64,000 nt of DNA from Caldalkalibacillus mannanilyticus JCM 10596 (GTDB lineage Bacteria > Bacillota > Bacilli > Caldalkalibacillales > JCM-10596), in the NCBI RefSeq assembly GCF_000615945.1, contig NZ_BAMO01000012.1, forward strand, positions 1 to 64,000, written 5' to 3'. This document shows positions 45,464-54,505 of this stretch, in pieces; positions within the stretch are counted from its first letter, which is position 1, and every line of letters starts with the position of its first letter. The translations under genes and the position numbers were made by a program. A model generated the notes under the pieces. That model saw only the letters and a program-made list of their open reading frames with translations, searched no databases and was not told where the DNA came from.

Positions 45464-48291
45464 ATGAACTTACTGCACGAGGAGAAATATGTAGTTATTG
45501 ATATAGAAACAACAGGGAATAGAATTAAATCTGGGGATGAGATTATACAAATCGGATTATGTACGATTCAGGGTGGAGAGATTATAGAAACCTTTTCATC
45601 CTATGTTAAGCCTTCCATTGAGATCCCCCCCTTTATTCAAAAACTAACAGGAATTACAGAGGTGGATGTGCAAGATTCCCCCGTTATCAAGGAATTGTTG
45701 CCTGTCATTCAAGAAAAAATGGAAGGAAGTATTCTTGTTGCCCACAATATTCATTTTGATTTGGGTGTTCTTCAGCATTACCTAACAGAGCATGACTATC
45801 CACCGTTCAAAGGAATGATCATTGATACGGTTGAACTGTCTAGGATTTTGTACCCCAATCGCTCAGGCTATCGCTTAAGTGAATTGGCTGTAGATTTTCA
45901 GATTCAGCATGAAACACCTCATCAAGCTGACAGTGATGCATTGGCAACGGCTAAGCTCTTTTTGTTGCTTTGTTCAAGGATGAGAAAACTGCCTCTTCTG
46001 ACGATCCAAAGAATGATTCCTTTGGCTCAATCCCTCTATTCAGATATTGAGCTTCTCTTTCGTAAAATAGAACATGAAAAATGTCTGCGCCCTGTTATTC
46101 AGACAGAGGAAGAGATGGAGGAATTTCGTCATCTGGTCTTACGAAGGAAAGAAGAAGAATTGAACACCAGCATAGAAAACCATTTTATCGAACAGATTCC
46201 GATCGAGGAAATAAAGCCAAGTGTGATTCTTGGCTCTAAAATAGAGAACTATGAGTATCGTGAAGCCCAAGATCAGCTTTCAGAGGAGATTTTAAAAGCG
46301 TTTCAGGCTGAGGAACATGCTTTGTTTGAAGCAGGTACAGGGACAGGTAAGACATTGGCATACCTATTAGCTTCGATCTACTGGGCAAAACGAACAAAGA
46401 GCAAAGTCGTCATTAGCACTCATACCATTCAATTACAGGAGCAAATACGTGATAAAGAAATTCCTAAGCTACAGGAGATTCTGCCTTTCACTTTTGAGGA
46501 TGCCTTGATCAAAGGGAGAACTCATTATCTTTGTTTGCGTAAATTTGAGCAATCACTATATCAAACAAATGAAAAAAACTATGATTACGAATTAACCAAA
46601 TTGCAGCTCTTAGTTTGGCTAACAGAAACAGAAACGGGAGATGTAGAAGAATTAAATCTTCCTTCTGGTGGGAAGGACTATTGGTTGAAGATTCAAAGTG
46701 AAACAGATTCATGTCTTCACCATAAGTGTCCATGGTTTGAGCGTTGCTTTTATTTTCGTAGCAGGAAGAAGACGCAACAGGCAGATCTCATTATTACCAA
46801 TCATTCCTTGTTATTAGCTGATTTTGAAGGGCAAAAGCTTCTTCCTCATTATGACTATGTTATTTTGGATGAAGCCCATCATGTAGAACAAATCGCCTCA
46901 GGACAATTTGGTCAGAATATGACCTATACCAGACTTCATTTTGTTCTCCAACGTCTGTATTCAGAAGATAAGCCAACGCTGACACAAAGGTTCCTAGAGC
47001 TGCTGGAATTGTCCGAAGAAGGATTTCGTGTCATGCCGACAGTGAACGAAATTCAAGAACAGCTTCAGGAAATGAAAAGTGGGATTGACCAGTTATTTAC
47101 GCATTTGTACATTCTAGCAGAGAAAAAACAAGGAAATGATCGTACAGATTCACGTCGTGCGGTTCGTTTGATCCATCCACTGGAGGATGAAGAAGAATGG
47201 TATCTGGTTCTGCAATTGACAGACCAGTTAAGAAGCAGGAAGGATCAGCTAAATCATGCGTATCATACCCTCGTTCAGTGGTATGATTCTCTTCAGGCAG
47301 AATGGTTACATGACTTACGTAGCACGTATACAGATTGGAGCTCTGCCATAAGAACATTAGCGGAGTACATAGATCAGCTTGAGGCATTGATCCTGCATTA
47401 TGATCGAAATCATGTGTATTGGATTGAATATGAACCGAAGGGGGCACGGAACTCTTCGGGTGTCTTTCAGCAGCCACTTGAAGTAACTACTTTTCTACAG
47501 CCTCTTTTTCAAGAAAAGAAAAGTGCCATCCTTACTTCAGCAACATTACAAGTAAACCGTTCTTTTCAATACTTTATCGACCAATTGGGGATGCCGCTAG
47601 AAAGACTTAGAGTCCAAGCATTTGCTTCTCCATTTGATTATAGTCAACAATCCAGCTGTTAGTAGCCAAGGAAATCAGTTCTGTTCAAGACTCTGACGAA
47701 GCCCTATTCTCAAAAGAAATTGCAGAGTCTATCATTGAGATTGTTAAGGTTACTCAGGGGCGTATGCTAGTCTTATTCACGTCGCATCATATGTTAAAAA
47801 TGACTCATCAAAATCTCAAGCAGGCACTTCATGAAATGGGCATATTTTTGTATGCACAAGGAATTGATTCCGGTAGTAGAGGAAAACTAACAAAAAACTT
47901 TGAGAGCCAAGAGCAAGCAATTTTATTGGGAACAAACAGTTTTTGGGAAGGTGTAGATTTGCCAGGAAAGCAGTTATCCTGTCTTGTGATCGTCAAGCTG
48001 CCCTTTACACCTCCACATACACCTTATTTTGAAGCGAAATCTGAGCAATTAAAGGAGAGTGGTAAAAATCCATTTATGGACTACGCCCTTCCTCAGGCAG
48101 TCATACGTTTTAAACAAGGATTCGGCAGACTCATTAGAAGAGCGGATGACAAAGGAGTTGTTGTGGTCTTTGACCGTCGGATTATAGAAGCTCGATACGG
48201 GAAGTTTTTCTTAAACTCTTTACCTCCATTGACAGTGGAAAGCCTCGACTTAGAGGGACTTATTCATGACATACAAAATTGGTTAGGGTGA
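45464..48291 (+). pseudogene. dinG: DinG-family exonuclease/helicase, frameshifted
   Basis: The first frame (45464-47662) has an N-terminal 3'-5' exonuclease domain (YVVIDIETTGNRIKSGDEII, then AHNIHFDLGVLQHYL). The XPD-type helicase part follows with Walker A AGTGTGKTLAYLL (about residue 289) and the DEAH box (ILDEAHHVEQI, about 466). The second frame (to 48291) holds LVLFTSHH, GTNSFWEGVDLPGKQL and RFKQGFGRLIRR. Restoring one C at TCCA (47652-47653) gives FDYSQQSQLLVAKEISS and a continuous protein of about 942 residues, normal for Bacillales DinG. Cysteines at LCLRKF and HHKCPWFERC may bind a cluster. Confidence 0.92.
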
Positions 48292-48295
48292 TGAT

Positions 48296-49207
48296 GTGGC
48301 TAAGAAAAAAGGGAGTATGTATTTCATAGCTTTGATCTCAATGACTCTTCTGCTCATGATCAGTATAGGTCATAACCAGTCTACAGTGCTTATGGGAAGC
48401 CAGGATAGTAAGAAAGTGAATCTCAACCAAAGCTTTCAGCGAAGAATTCCAGATACAGGAACGAAGGTTCACTTTATTCAATTAACAAATGGAGAAGCAA
48501 GTCTTATTCAGCTCGAGAATGGAGAGAATGTTCTCATTGACACTGGAGGTCATTCCTCCTATACAGAGCTTCTTACCTATCTAGAGGCATTACGAGTTCA
48601 AGAAATAAAACACCTTATTCTGACCAATATGAAGGATGAACATAGTGGGAATGCTCAAGAAATCATGAAGCAATACCATGTTGCTAATGTTTATTACGCT
48701 TATCCCTTTGACTCGTCTGTTCAAGAAATGGTCAAGGACGAGAGTGTGAAATTGACAGCTTTAAGCAGAAATGATGAGCTTACATTAAGTTCAAACGGTA
48801 AGCTGAAAATCCTGCATCCGAGTGATCAGCTTTCACGTTCTCCACAGGATCATTCGCTTGTCTTTCAGCTCAGCTTGTGGGATCATATTTTTCTATTTAC
48901 CAGTTCGATTACGGATCAAGTAGAAAAAGAACTTCGAGCTTTGTATAATGTTCGATCGCATATTCTGAAGGTTTCTGATTTCGGAAGTAATCAAGCCTCA
49001 CACGCTGATTTTTTAGAAGAAGTGGATGCTCATGTGGCGATTATTTTTCATAGACCGGGTTTTTACCTTGATGCCGACGTCTTAGAAAGGTTAGAAGAAA
49101 CATGGATGGATATCTATCCTTTGAAGAAGCATGGTCATATTATTATTTCGTGTGATGAAGATGATTACGAATTATTTGTTGTTGAATCGGAGAATGAATT
49201 AAAATAG
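48296..49207 (+). CDS. Metallo-beta-lactamase-like protein with altered metal site
   Basis: The 303-residue protein has an N-terminal membrane segment and a ComEC-type metallo-beta-lactamase fold: ENVLIDTGGHSSYTELLTYL, IKHLILTNMKDEHSGN, and a later DHSLVFQL. The usual HxHxDH or HPDADH motif reads NMKDEH, so most metal ligands are missing and hydrolase activity is doubtful. The GTG start at 48296 is five bases after dinG behind GGGTGATG. B. subtilis lacks it here. Its role is open. Confidence 0.75.
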   Translation: MAKKKGSMYFIALISMTLLLMISIGHNQSTVLMGSQDSKKVNLNQSFQRRIPDTGTKVHFIQLTNGEASLIQLENGENVLIDTGGHSSYTELLTYLEALRVQEIKHLILTNMKDEHSGNAQEIMKQYHVANVYYAYPFDSSVQEMVKDESVKLTALSRNDELTLSSNGKLKILHPSDQLSRSPQDHSLVFQLSLWDHIFLFTSSITDQVEKELRALYNVRSHILKVSDFGSNQASHADFLEEVDAHVAIIFHRPGFYLDADVLERLEETWMDIYPLKKHGHIIISCDEDDYELFVVESENELK

Positions 49208-49230
49208 AACTAGCAAGCTATTATTTAGAA

Positions 49231-50538
49231 ATGAGTGATAGAAAAATGAAAACTCTGTTTAAGAATGGTGTAGTAATCACTGCAAATGAGAAAAACGAAT
49301 GGTTTGAGTGCGGATATATCCTTGTCGAAGATCAGGTCATTGTCGAAGTAGGAGCAGGGAATGGGCCTGCTGAAGAATCTGTTGACCAAGTTATTGATTT
49401 AAAAGGGAAATGGCTGATGCCCGGCTGGGTGAATACACATGGTCATGCAGCCATGTCGATCTTAAGAGGACATGGAGATGACCTTCCGCTTCAGGAGTGG
49501 TTAGAAAATAAAATGTGGCCAATGGAGGCTAAGTTTACGGCTGAAACAGTTCGGTGGGGAACATCACTAGCCGTTCTAGAGATGCTTAAATCAGGGACAA
49601 CCTGCTTTGTTGATATGTATGATCATATGGGGACTGTTGCTGAGGTTGTGGATCAATCAGGAATGAGAGCTGTCTTATCTCGCGGAGTAATTGGTTTATG
49701 CCCAGAGGATGTACAGAAGAAGAAGCTAGAAGAAGCAACGGAATTTGCTGTACGCTGGAATCAGGCAGCAGGGGGAAGAATCACGACGATGATGTCACCA
49801 CATGCTCCCTATACGTGTCCTCCAGATTATATTCAACGAATTGTGGAAAAAGCAGTAGAACTAAACCTGCCTGTTCATATTCACATGTCGGAAACAGAGC
49901 GTGAAGTTCTTCAAAATGTGCAGGACTATGGTCAGCGACCTGTTGCCCATCTAAGGGACCTTGGAGTGTTTGAGCGTCCAACCTTAGTAGCGCATGCTGT
50001 CCATCTAGAAGAGGATGAGATGGAAATATTGCAACATCACAATGTAAAGATTTCTCACAATCCTGCCAGTAATTTAAAATTAGGCTCGGGTATTGCTCCC
50101 ATTCCACGATTACTGGAGCGAGGATTCCGTGTTTCTGTAGGAACAGATAGTACAGCCTCTAACAATAATTTAGATATGTTTCAAGAAATACGTTTAGCTG
50201 CCTTGATCCATAAGGGAATGTCTCAGGATCCAACCGTAGTTCCAGCTGAGGTTGCCTTGAAAATGGGAACAAGCTGGGGAGCCGAAGCGGTATTCCTTGA
50301 GAATGTAGGATCCTTAGAAGCAGGAAAAGAAGCTGATTTTATCATTCTTAATCCGCAACAAGCCCATTTACAACCCGTTAAGCATCCGCTTTCACATATT
50401 ATTTATTCGGCTACGGGACATGATGTTGAAGATGTCTACGTTCAAGGAAAAGCGGTTGTCAAAAACAAAAAATGTGTAGCCTTAGACGAAGAAAAGATTA
50501 TCTATGAGGCAAATCGAATGTATCAATCACTAATGTAA
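49231..50538 (+). CDS. Amidohydrolase, 5-methylthioadenosine/S-adenosylhomocysteine deaminase type
   Basis: The 435-residue protein is of the ATZ/TRZ-like amidohydrolase family. Metal ligands appear in VNTHGHAAMSILRG, HIHMSETERE, AHAVHLEED and VGTDSTASNNNLDM. These fit MTA/SAH deaminases, which would recycle the purine part of methylthioadenosine and S-adenosylhomocysteine. The start may be ATG 49231 or 49246; neither has a strong site. It is followed by a strong terminator. Confidence 0.85.
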   Translation: MSDRKMKTLFKNGVVITANEKNEWFECGYILVEDQVIVEVGAGNGPAEESVDQVIDLKGKWLMPGWVNTHGHAAMSILRGHGDDLPLQEWLENKMWPMEAKFTAETVRWGTSLAVLEMLKSGTTCFVDMYDHMGTVAEVVDQSGMRAVLSRGVIGLCPEDVQKKKLEEATEFAVRWNQAAGGRITTMMSPHAPYTCPPDYIQRIVEKAVELNLPVHIHMSETEREVLQNVQDYGQRPVAHLRDLGVFERPTLVAHAVHLEEDEMEILQHHNVKISHNPASNLKLGSGIAPIPRLLERGFRVSVGTDSTASNNNLDMFQEIRLAALIHKGMSQDPTVVPAEVALKMGTSWGAEAVFLENVGSLEAGKEADFIILNPQQAHLQPVKHPLSHIIYSATGHDVEDVYVQGKAVVKNKKCVALDEEKIIYEANRMYQSLM

Positions 50539-50545
50539 GAATAGC

Positions 50546-50588
50546 AACAACCTGTATGAGCAAGAAATGTTCATACAGGTTGTTTTTT
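50546..50588 (+). terminator. Terminator after the deaminase gene
   Basis: A perfect 14-bp stem, AACAACCTGTATGA with TCATACAGGTTGTT, closes an 11-base loop and ends in six T residues. Confidence 0.93.
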
Positions 50589-50607
50589 GGAGTGGAGGTA
50601 GGGGTTT

Positions 50608-50772
50608 TTAAAGTTTAGTTGGAAAGATATGACGGTAATAACACTCTTCTGATTCTTTTTTCTTCAGAATCGGGGAATGCGGGCCATACCAATAATAAGT
50701 GGCTCTGAGATTGAGAATCGTTGTATGATTATCCAATCTTAGATCGCAATCCTGAGCTTCTTTCCTGTTCAC
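50608..50772 (-). CDS. Possible small protein, 54 residues
   Basis: On the minus strand a GTG at 50772 follows AAAGGGGGG with six bases between, an excellent ribosome site. The ORF reads 54 codons to a stop at 50608, including ATYYWYGPHSPILKKKESEE. The frame is open further up to a GTG at 50877, but without a ribosome site. I do not recognise it. It is convergent with the deaminase gene and has no clear promoter. Confidence 0.5.
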   Translation of the reverse strand: MNRKEAQDCDLRLDNHTTILNLRATYYWYGPHSPILKKKESEECYYRHIFPTKL

Positions 50773-50972
50773 ATTAAGCCCCCCTTTAAGAGCGGTACTT
50801 ATAGTATCACCACTCCCAGACGCGCTATGAGTAACATTATTTAGGGGCTCTTTTAGATCATAATGCTTTAGATACACGAATAGGATAGAGAAAGATTGTG
50901 GACGAAAGTAACCTTTGTTTGTCTAAGCATGAATCTGTACAGAACTTAAATGAACGGGCAGGAGGGTTTCCT

Positions 50973-51722
50973 ATGTATTCCACTAAAAGAAAAGAATTGT
51001 TTCTCTATTCTGTTGTAGCTGTGATGATCTGTTCGGTATTGATTTCGCTGTTTGTCTACTTAGGTACAGAAAAAAAAGAAAATCAATCGATGTTGGAAGC
51101 ATTTGAGCATATTGAACAGAAGGAGGAGAAGTTTGTCTTTCTTGAACCGATTCAAGTATCCGATTTGGTTCAGCGTAAGATGGAAAGATGGAAAGACCAG
51201 CCTGCTGAAACGATTCTTTACACGTTATCAGATTCAATAAGTCAATTTGATGGGAGATTAGATCAGAATAAACATTGGGTTGTTGAAGGAAAGAATCATT
51301 CAGGAAAGGATTTTACGATCGCTTTTCAAGAAGAAAAGGCTATTTTTACTATTGGAGAGTACACGGAATCCTTATTTAAGGAAGAGGTTCAATACATAAC
51401 TCCTACAGCCCACTTAGATATCATTTACAAGCAATTAAGAGATGAGGAATACGAATTAACGTCTTGGGAACAAACAGAAAATGGGTATCAATTAGAGTTA
51501 GTGACACAGCCGTCTTGGCTACAGGAGGATTTTAGAGAATACCTTCATTCTCATTTAAAGCGTAAGGAAAAAGTTGATAATCTCATGCTAGATCATTATA
51601 CTTTACATTATATCCTTTCCTTCCAAGGAGAAGGTGTTAGCACATTTGAACTCGATTCATTGACTGTTTTTTTAGATCGAACAGGAGTAGGAGTCGAGAA
51701 AATGTTTTTTGATTTTAAATAA
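50973..51722 (+). CDS. Membrane-anchored external protein of unknown function
   Basis: The 249-residue protein has one N-terminal membrane helix (about residues 10-31) and a soluble domain of about 215 residues outside the membrane. ATG 50973 fits GGCAGGAGGG. It is 20 bases before ypmB, whose product has the same layout, so the two may work together at the envelope. I do not recognise a family. Confidence 0.75.
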   Translation: MYSTKRKELFLYSVVAVMICSVLISLFVYLGTEKKENQSMLEAFEHIEQKEEKFVFLEPIQVSDLVQRKMERWKDQPAETILYTLSDSISQFDGRLDQNKHWVVEGKNHSGKDFTIAFQEEKAIFTIGEYTESLFKEEVQYITPTAHLDIIYKQLRDEEYELTSWEQTENGYQLELVTQPSWLQEDFREYLHSHLKRKEKVDNLMLDHYTLHYILSFQGEGVSTFELDSLTVFLDRTGVGVEKMFFDFK

Positions 51723-51742
51723 TAGAAAAAGGAAAGTATAAA

Positions 51743-52219
51743 ATGATACGTAAAGTAATGATCGTTGGAATTATCATAATGCTTCTCATCATCTGGCAGT
51801 CAGTGAGCCTGTATTTTAGTGTTGTAGACAACAAAAATAGCCCTCTTCTCGCAGCAACAAGACAGATGGAGCAGGAAGGGATTCGTATAGAAAAAGTGGA
51901 TCGGTTTCATGGAGATCAGCTCTACATTATGACCAAAAGTCAAGATGATGAGGGGAAAGAATGGTATATTGCTTCTACACAAGAAGGAAAAGTAGATCAG
52001 ATTGCTGTACAAGAAATAAAATTAGCAGAAGAAGCCGTCATTCAAGCGGTGAAGAATCAGTTTTCGGAAATCCAAGAAATTCAAAGGATTCATCCTGCCT
52101 ATTCCCAAAAAGAGTTCTCTTGGGAAGTGATTGGTATAGATGAGAAAAATATGATGCATTATATTTATTTTAGAATGAGGGATGGCAGCTTTCAAAAGCG
52201 ATATGTTTTGAGTCATTAA
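51743..52219 (+). CDS. ypmB: YpmB, DUF5590 membrane-anchored protein
   Basis: The 158-residue protein has an N-terminal membrane helix (about 5-26) and a PepSY-like external domain with EWYIASTQEGKVDQI and HYIYFRMRDGSFQKRYVL. It fits YpmB of B. subtilis in size and position before aspB. Function is unknown. It ends before a terminator-like hairpin. Confidence 0.82.
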   Translation: MIRKVMIVGIIIMLLIIWQSVSLYFSVVDNKNSPLLAATRQMEQEGIRIEKVDRFHGDQLYIMTKSQDDEGKEWYIASTQEGKVDQIAVQEIKLAEEAVIQAVKNQFSEIQEIQRIHPAYSQKEFSWEVIGIDEKNMMHYIYFRMRDGSFQKRYVLSH

Positions 52220-52274
52220 GCTTCCTAATCAGGATCTCCTGACATCTAACCATGCCCAAAAAATCCTCTTCAAT

Positions 52275-52321
52275 AAGCTTTTGTAAGAGTTGAACAAAAA
52301 CTCTTTCAGGGGCTTTTTTTT
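52275..52321 (+). terminator. Terminator after ypmB
   Basis: AAGAGTT (52285-52291) pairs with AACTCTT (52299-52305), an outer AAGC may pair with GCTT, and eight T residues follow. Confidence 0.7.
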
Positions 52322-52411
52322 GCGTTGAATGGAAAGCAATGTTAAGGAAAAGAGGGAGTGACTGTGGTATACTTTTAGATAGCTTGAATTGAGTAAAGGG
52401 AGAGGTTTGAA

Positions 52412-52939
52412 TTGAAAAAATTAAACAGTAAAATTATTTTCCTTTCCTTTATCATTACTTCTATTCTTTTATTCGGAGGTTGGTTTGGTGCCCAATTCTT
52501 TGGTCAAGAAAAGCCAATTCGAGATTGGATTAGTGAGCAGGAAGGATTAGAGCTAAAAGACTTAAAAATTGAACAAGATGCCATCTTTGTTGAACTTTCC
52601 TTTCACAATGGTGGGTCCTTTGGTCTCTCGTATATACAATTAGTAAAAGAACTGAATCAGTTGGCTAAGGGCAAAGAGATTCGAATTGGGATAGATACTG
52701 AACAAAGTGAGTACCATCCTTGGTGGCTAACACACTCAGCTCCTGTTATCGAAGCTCTGAAAAATGATCAATATCCATTAATTGAACAAATCATTATGGA
52801 TTGGAAGGCGGCTGGACTTTTACAAGAGGGTAAAAGTATGATGAACAGCCAATATGTTTTAATTTATTTAGAGCCTTCAGAGGGCGACGAAATATACCTT
52901 TCATTTACACTCCAACAGGGGAAGGGGGAGGCTGAATGA
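52412..52939 (+). CDS. Membrane-anchored protein paired with the FtsH-like protease
   Basis: The 175-residue protein has one N-terminal membrane helix (about residues 8-29) and a soluble external domain of about 145 residues. It overlaps the FtsH-like gene by four bases (ATGA), so the two are translated together. FtsH proteins usually carry a domain between two membrane helices outside the membrane; the next protein lacks it. I infer that this one may supply that part or act as an adaptor. The start TTG follows GGGAGAGG. Confidence 0.78.
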   Translation: MKKLNSKIIFLSFIITSILLFGGWFGAQFFGQEKPIRDWISEQEGLELKDLKIEQDAIFVELSFHNGGSFGLSYIQLVKELNQLAKGKEIRIGIDTEQSEYHPWWLTHSAPVIEALKNDQYPLIEQIIMDWKAAGLLQEGKSMMNSQYVLIYLEPSEGDEIYLSFTLQQGKGEAE

Positions 52940-54432
52940 CAAAAGAATGGTTGATTGGGGCAGTACCTGTTGTCATTATCTTTTTATTGTTTATGGGAAT
53001 TAATATTGGACCTATTTTGTTTATTGCCCTAATTGGTGCACTTCTTTACTTTACTTTAAATGGACAAGGACCGTTCGGGGGGAATAAGAGATCGAAAACC
53101 TCTCATGAAATTAAAGAAAGTGTCACAACCTTTGATCAGATCGGCGGTCAAGAAAGAGCCAAGCAAGAATTAAAAGAGGCGATTGATTTTCTGAAAGAGG
53201 ACCAGCTAGCTAAAGATTATGGGATACGTCCCTTGAAGGGGATTCTTCTTACAGGTCCTCCGGGAACAGGAAAAACCTTAATGGCGAAAGCAGCTGCCAA
53301 TTATGCCGAAGCTGCATTTGTGGCAGCCTCTGGCAGTGAGTTTGTAGAAATGTACGTGGGTGTTGGAGCTGGACGTATTCGTGATTTGTTTAAAGAAGTA
53401 AAACAGCTAACGGAAGAGAAAAACTTGAATAGAGGGATCATTTTCATTGATGAAATTGATGCGATTGGTGGAAAGCGAGAGGGAAAGCAGCAAAAAGAAT
53501 ATGACCAAACGTTAAACCAATTGCTTACTGAGATGGATGGGATGGCGACCAACGAGCAGCCGAGGATTCTTATTATTGCTGCAACGAATCGCAAGGATAT
53601 GCTTGACCCTGCCCTGCTTCGTCCAGGGAGATTTGATCGCCATATTGTCGTTGATCTGCCTGACCTAACGGCAAGAAAGCAAATCCTAACGATTCACTTT
53701 AAACAGAAGCCGATTGATCCAAAGTGTGATGTAGATCAGGTGGCAAAGGATACATTTGGTTTTTCAGGAGCCCAATTAGAAAGTGTAGCGAATGAAGCGG
53801 CGATATATGCCTTTAGAGAAAAATCACCGACGATTACCATGCTGCATATCTCTGCTGCCATAGATAAAGTCATGATGGGGGAACAGACTGACAAAGAATC
53901 GACTGATGAAGAAAAGAAGCGAGTTGCCTTTCATGAATTAGGACATGCCATCGTTTCTGAAATTCTCCGACCACATTCTGTATCCCAAGTTGTCCTAACC
54001 CCAAGGGGAGGAGCACTAGGATATGTTAGACAATCTCCGCCAAAGGAACAATATCTCTATACCAAATCCAATATCGAGGAGCAGATTATGGTCTGCCTTG
54101 CAGGAGCTGTCACCGAGGAGATTTATTATGGTGAACGAAGCACAGGCTCCAAAAATGATTTCGAACAAGCCATGAACTATGTTCATCATATGATTGACAC
54201 AGGGCTCTCTTCCCTAGGGATTGTGACCCTGGAGCATTTATCCAAGGAACAAATTCAAAAAGAAGCTGATGCTATTATCTCTTATTTACTTGAAAAAACA
54301 CATCAAATGCTTAAAAAGTATGATCCTGTATTCCATGATTCATTTCAAATTTTATTAGATGAAGAGCGAATGAATGGAGAACGATTTAGAGAACTTTTGC
54401 ATGGAAACAAAAATGTAAAAGAAATTTCCTAA
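52936..54432 (+). CDS. FtsH-like AAA+ metalloprotease, short form
   Basis: The 498-residue protein has two closely spaced N-terminal membrane helices, then an AAA+ module with Walker A GPPGTGKTLMAKA (about residue 106), Walker B IIFIDEIDAI, and the second region of homology RPGRFDRHI. The M41 protease domain has the zinc motif HELGH (about 334) and a likely third ligand in STGSKNDFEQA. It is about 140 residues shorter than ordinary FtsH, mainly through lack of the external domain. It should degrade membrane or soluble proteins with ATP. The main ftsH is normally elsewhere, so this is an extra copy. Confidence 0.9.
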   Translation: MTKEWLIGAVPVVIIFLLFMGINIGPILFIALIGALLYFTLNGQGPFGGNKRSKTSHEIKESVTTFDQIGGQERAKQELKEAIDFLKEDQLAKDYGIRPLKGILLTGPPGTGKTLMAKAAANYAEAAFVAASGSEFVEMYVGVGAGRIRDLFKEVKQLTEEKNLNRGIIFIDEIDAIGGKREGKQQKEYDQTLNQLLTEMDGMATNEQPRILIIAATNRKDMLDPALLRPGRFDRHIVVDLPDLTARKQILTIHFKQKPIDPKCDVDQVAKDTFGFSGAQLESVANEAAIYAFREKSPTITMLHISAAIDKVMMGEQTDKESTDEEKKRVAFHELGHAIVSEILRPHSVSQVVLTPRGGALGYVRQSPPKEQYLYTKSNIEEQIMVCLAGAVTEEIYYGERSTGSKNDFEQAMNYVHHMIDTGLSSLGIVTLEHLSKEQIQKEADAIISYLLEKTHQMLKKYDPVFHDSFQILLDEERMNGERFRELLHGNKNVKEIS

Positions 54433-54460
54433 AACCCTTTCTGTATTGAAAGGGTTTTTT
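54432..54460 (+). terminator. Terminator after the FtsH-like gene
   Basis: AAACCCTTTC pairs perfectly with GAAAGGGTTT around TGTATT, with six T residues. Confidence 0.9.
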
Positions 54461-54505
54461 GTATAATATAAACATTACATATATACCTAGGAGGATTTGA
54501 ACCAT

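Noticed and set aside
47097-47477. 126-codon minus-strand ORF inside dinG
   Set aside because: It is antisense to a conserved coding region and lacks start signals.
49781-50107. 108-codon minus-strand ORF inside the deaminase gene
   Set aside because: It is a shadow of an intact amidohydrolase gene, with no ribosome site.
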